NCBI GenBank assembly: GCA_030044105.1
Contig: JASHWL010000104.1
Span: 1-29,399 of the forward strand
Reading direction: 5' to 3'
Source: Thermoplasmata archaeon
GTDB taxonomy: Archaea > Thermoplasmatota > Thermoplasmata > Lutacidiplasmatales > UBA184
Length of the DNA stretch: 29,399 nt
Below the pieces are notes generated by a model, which had not been told where the DNA came from, ran no database searches, and saw nothing but the letters and a program-made list of their open reading frames with translations. Within the stretch, counting starts at the first letter, position 1. The number at the start of each line of letters is the position of its first letter. Of the stretch, positions 29,045 to 29,399 are shown piece after piece. The position numbers and the translations under genes were made by a program.

Positions 29045-29399
29045 CAACGCCGAGCGGCACGAGCCGCGCGACGCGGCGGGTGAGCCCCGCCCCCTCGGCG
29101 ACGCGGACGACCTCCTCGACGTCCTTGTACGCGCCGGGGGCCTCCTGGGTGACGCCCTCGCGGGAGCTCGAACGCACGACGATGCCCCGGCCCGCGAGCC
29201 CCCGCGTCACCTCGTCGTAGCGGAACGCGCGCTCGGCCGCGTGGCGCGACAGGCGGCGACCGGCGCCGTGGCACGACGAGCCGAACGACCGGGTCATCGA
29301 GGTCGGCAGCCCGGCGAGCACGTAGCTCGCCGTGCCCATGTCGCCCGGGATCAGGACCGGCTGACCGAACCGGCGGTACGGGGCCGGGACCTCCTCCCG
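29034..29399 (-). CDS. rtcB: RNA-splicing ligase RtcB, C-terminal part (partial)
   Basis: RtcB joins tRNA exon halves in archaea through a GTP-activated mechanism. The visible 121 residues run from beyond the window edge to a TAG at 29036-29034. They include PVLIPGDMGTASYVLAG, the SFGSSCHGAGRRLSRHAA segment whose His is the residue that becomes guanylylated in studied homologues, EAPGAYKDVEEVV, and the ending A-R-L-V-P-L-G-V-V-K-G, matching archaeal RtcB C-termini closely. The internal ATG at 29339 belongs to the M-G-T-A-S motif and is not the start. Its presence here agrees with the spliced tRNA-Leu in the same window. Confidence 0.95.
   Translation of the reverse strand, partial: REEVPAPYRRFGQPVLIPGDMGTASYVLAGLPTSMTRSFGSSCHGAGRRLSRHAAERAFRYDEVTRGLAGRGIVVRSSSREGVTQEAPGAYKDVEEVVRVAEGAGLTRRVARLVPLGVVKG

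Noticed and set aside
1..29399. CRISPR arrays, insertion sequences, integrase or phage genes
   Set aside because: No regularly spaced direct repeats, transposase or integrase motifs, or target-site duplications were seen by eye on either strand.

Overview
This is a very GC-rich archaeal chromosome segment with ordinary housekeeping gene content. Archaeal markers are SRP54, Pth2, an archaeal-type ATP-dependent DNA ligase, the exosome subunit Csl4 with its zinc ribbon, the primase subunit PriL, an adenylate kinase 6/Fap7-type NTPase, a METTL5-like RNA methylase, RtcB, a PRC-barrel protein and an intron-containing tRNA-Leu. Most upstream regions carry AT-rich TATA-like elements that stand out against the GC-rich background. 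Several lie only about 26-33 nt before the start codon, which suggests leaderless mRNAs. Together with an S53 (sedolisin-type) peptidase, several peptide-transport genes and large Thr/Ser/Asn-rich surface proteins, this points to a peptide-scavenging archaeon. A GC-rich Thermoplasmatota lineage is my best guess; that placement is inference, not something the sequence proves.

Layout. 1-179 (-): N-terminus of an NADPH-glutamate synthase small-subunit-type protein, cut by the window edge. 325-2588 (+): srp54, a small membrane/coiled-coil protein and pth2, a protein-targeting and translation cluster. 2702-9959 (+): an oligopeptide ABC transporter block with two tandem DppB-type permeases of identical length (408 aa), each with its own TATA box, then DppC, an unusually large DppD ATPase, DppF and a small two-TM protein. 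10053-13214 (-): a membrane-anchored family-5 solute-binding protein with N-terminal Ig/PKD-like modules, convergent with the transporter and presumably its receptor. 13296-15762 (+): rpe overlapping the DNA ligase gene.

15841-18711 (+): a PRC-barrel gene, tRNA-Leu(UAA) with a 22-nt intron, the METTL5-like methylase, csl4 and a divergent serine hydroxymethyltransferase-family enzyme; the last three genes overlap end to start. 18811-21336 (-): a large repeat-containing surface protein. 21410-22680 (+): Fap7-type NTPase and a CDP-alcohol phosphatidyltransferase (probably archaetidylinositol-phosphate synthase). 22610-25098 (-): a site-2 protease (M50) gene overlapping priL. 25202-29044 (+): a cell-surface S53 peptidase with PKD repeats and a C-terminal membrane anchor. 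29034-29399 (-): the C-terminal part of RtcB.

How it fits together. The S53 peptidase could digest protein at the cell surface; the anchored binding protein could capture peptides; and the DppB/B'/C/D/F system could import them. The rest is core information processing (targeting, translation quality control, RNA decay and ligation, DNA ligation and priming) plus lipid headgroup synthesis. I see no phage, insertion sequence, CRISPR array or defence locus. The least ordinary items are the DppD ATPase with about 170-180 extra residues between its Q-loop and signature motif, the duplicated permease with four position-conserved cysteines, the SHMT-like enzyme lacking the usual catalytic Glu, and the long GC hairpins placed in two convergent gene junctions.
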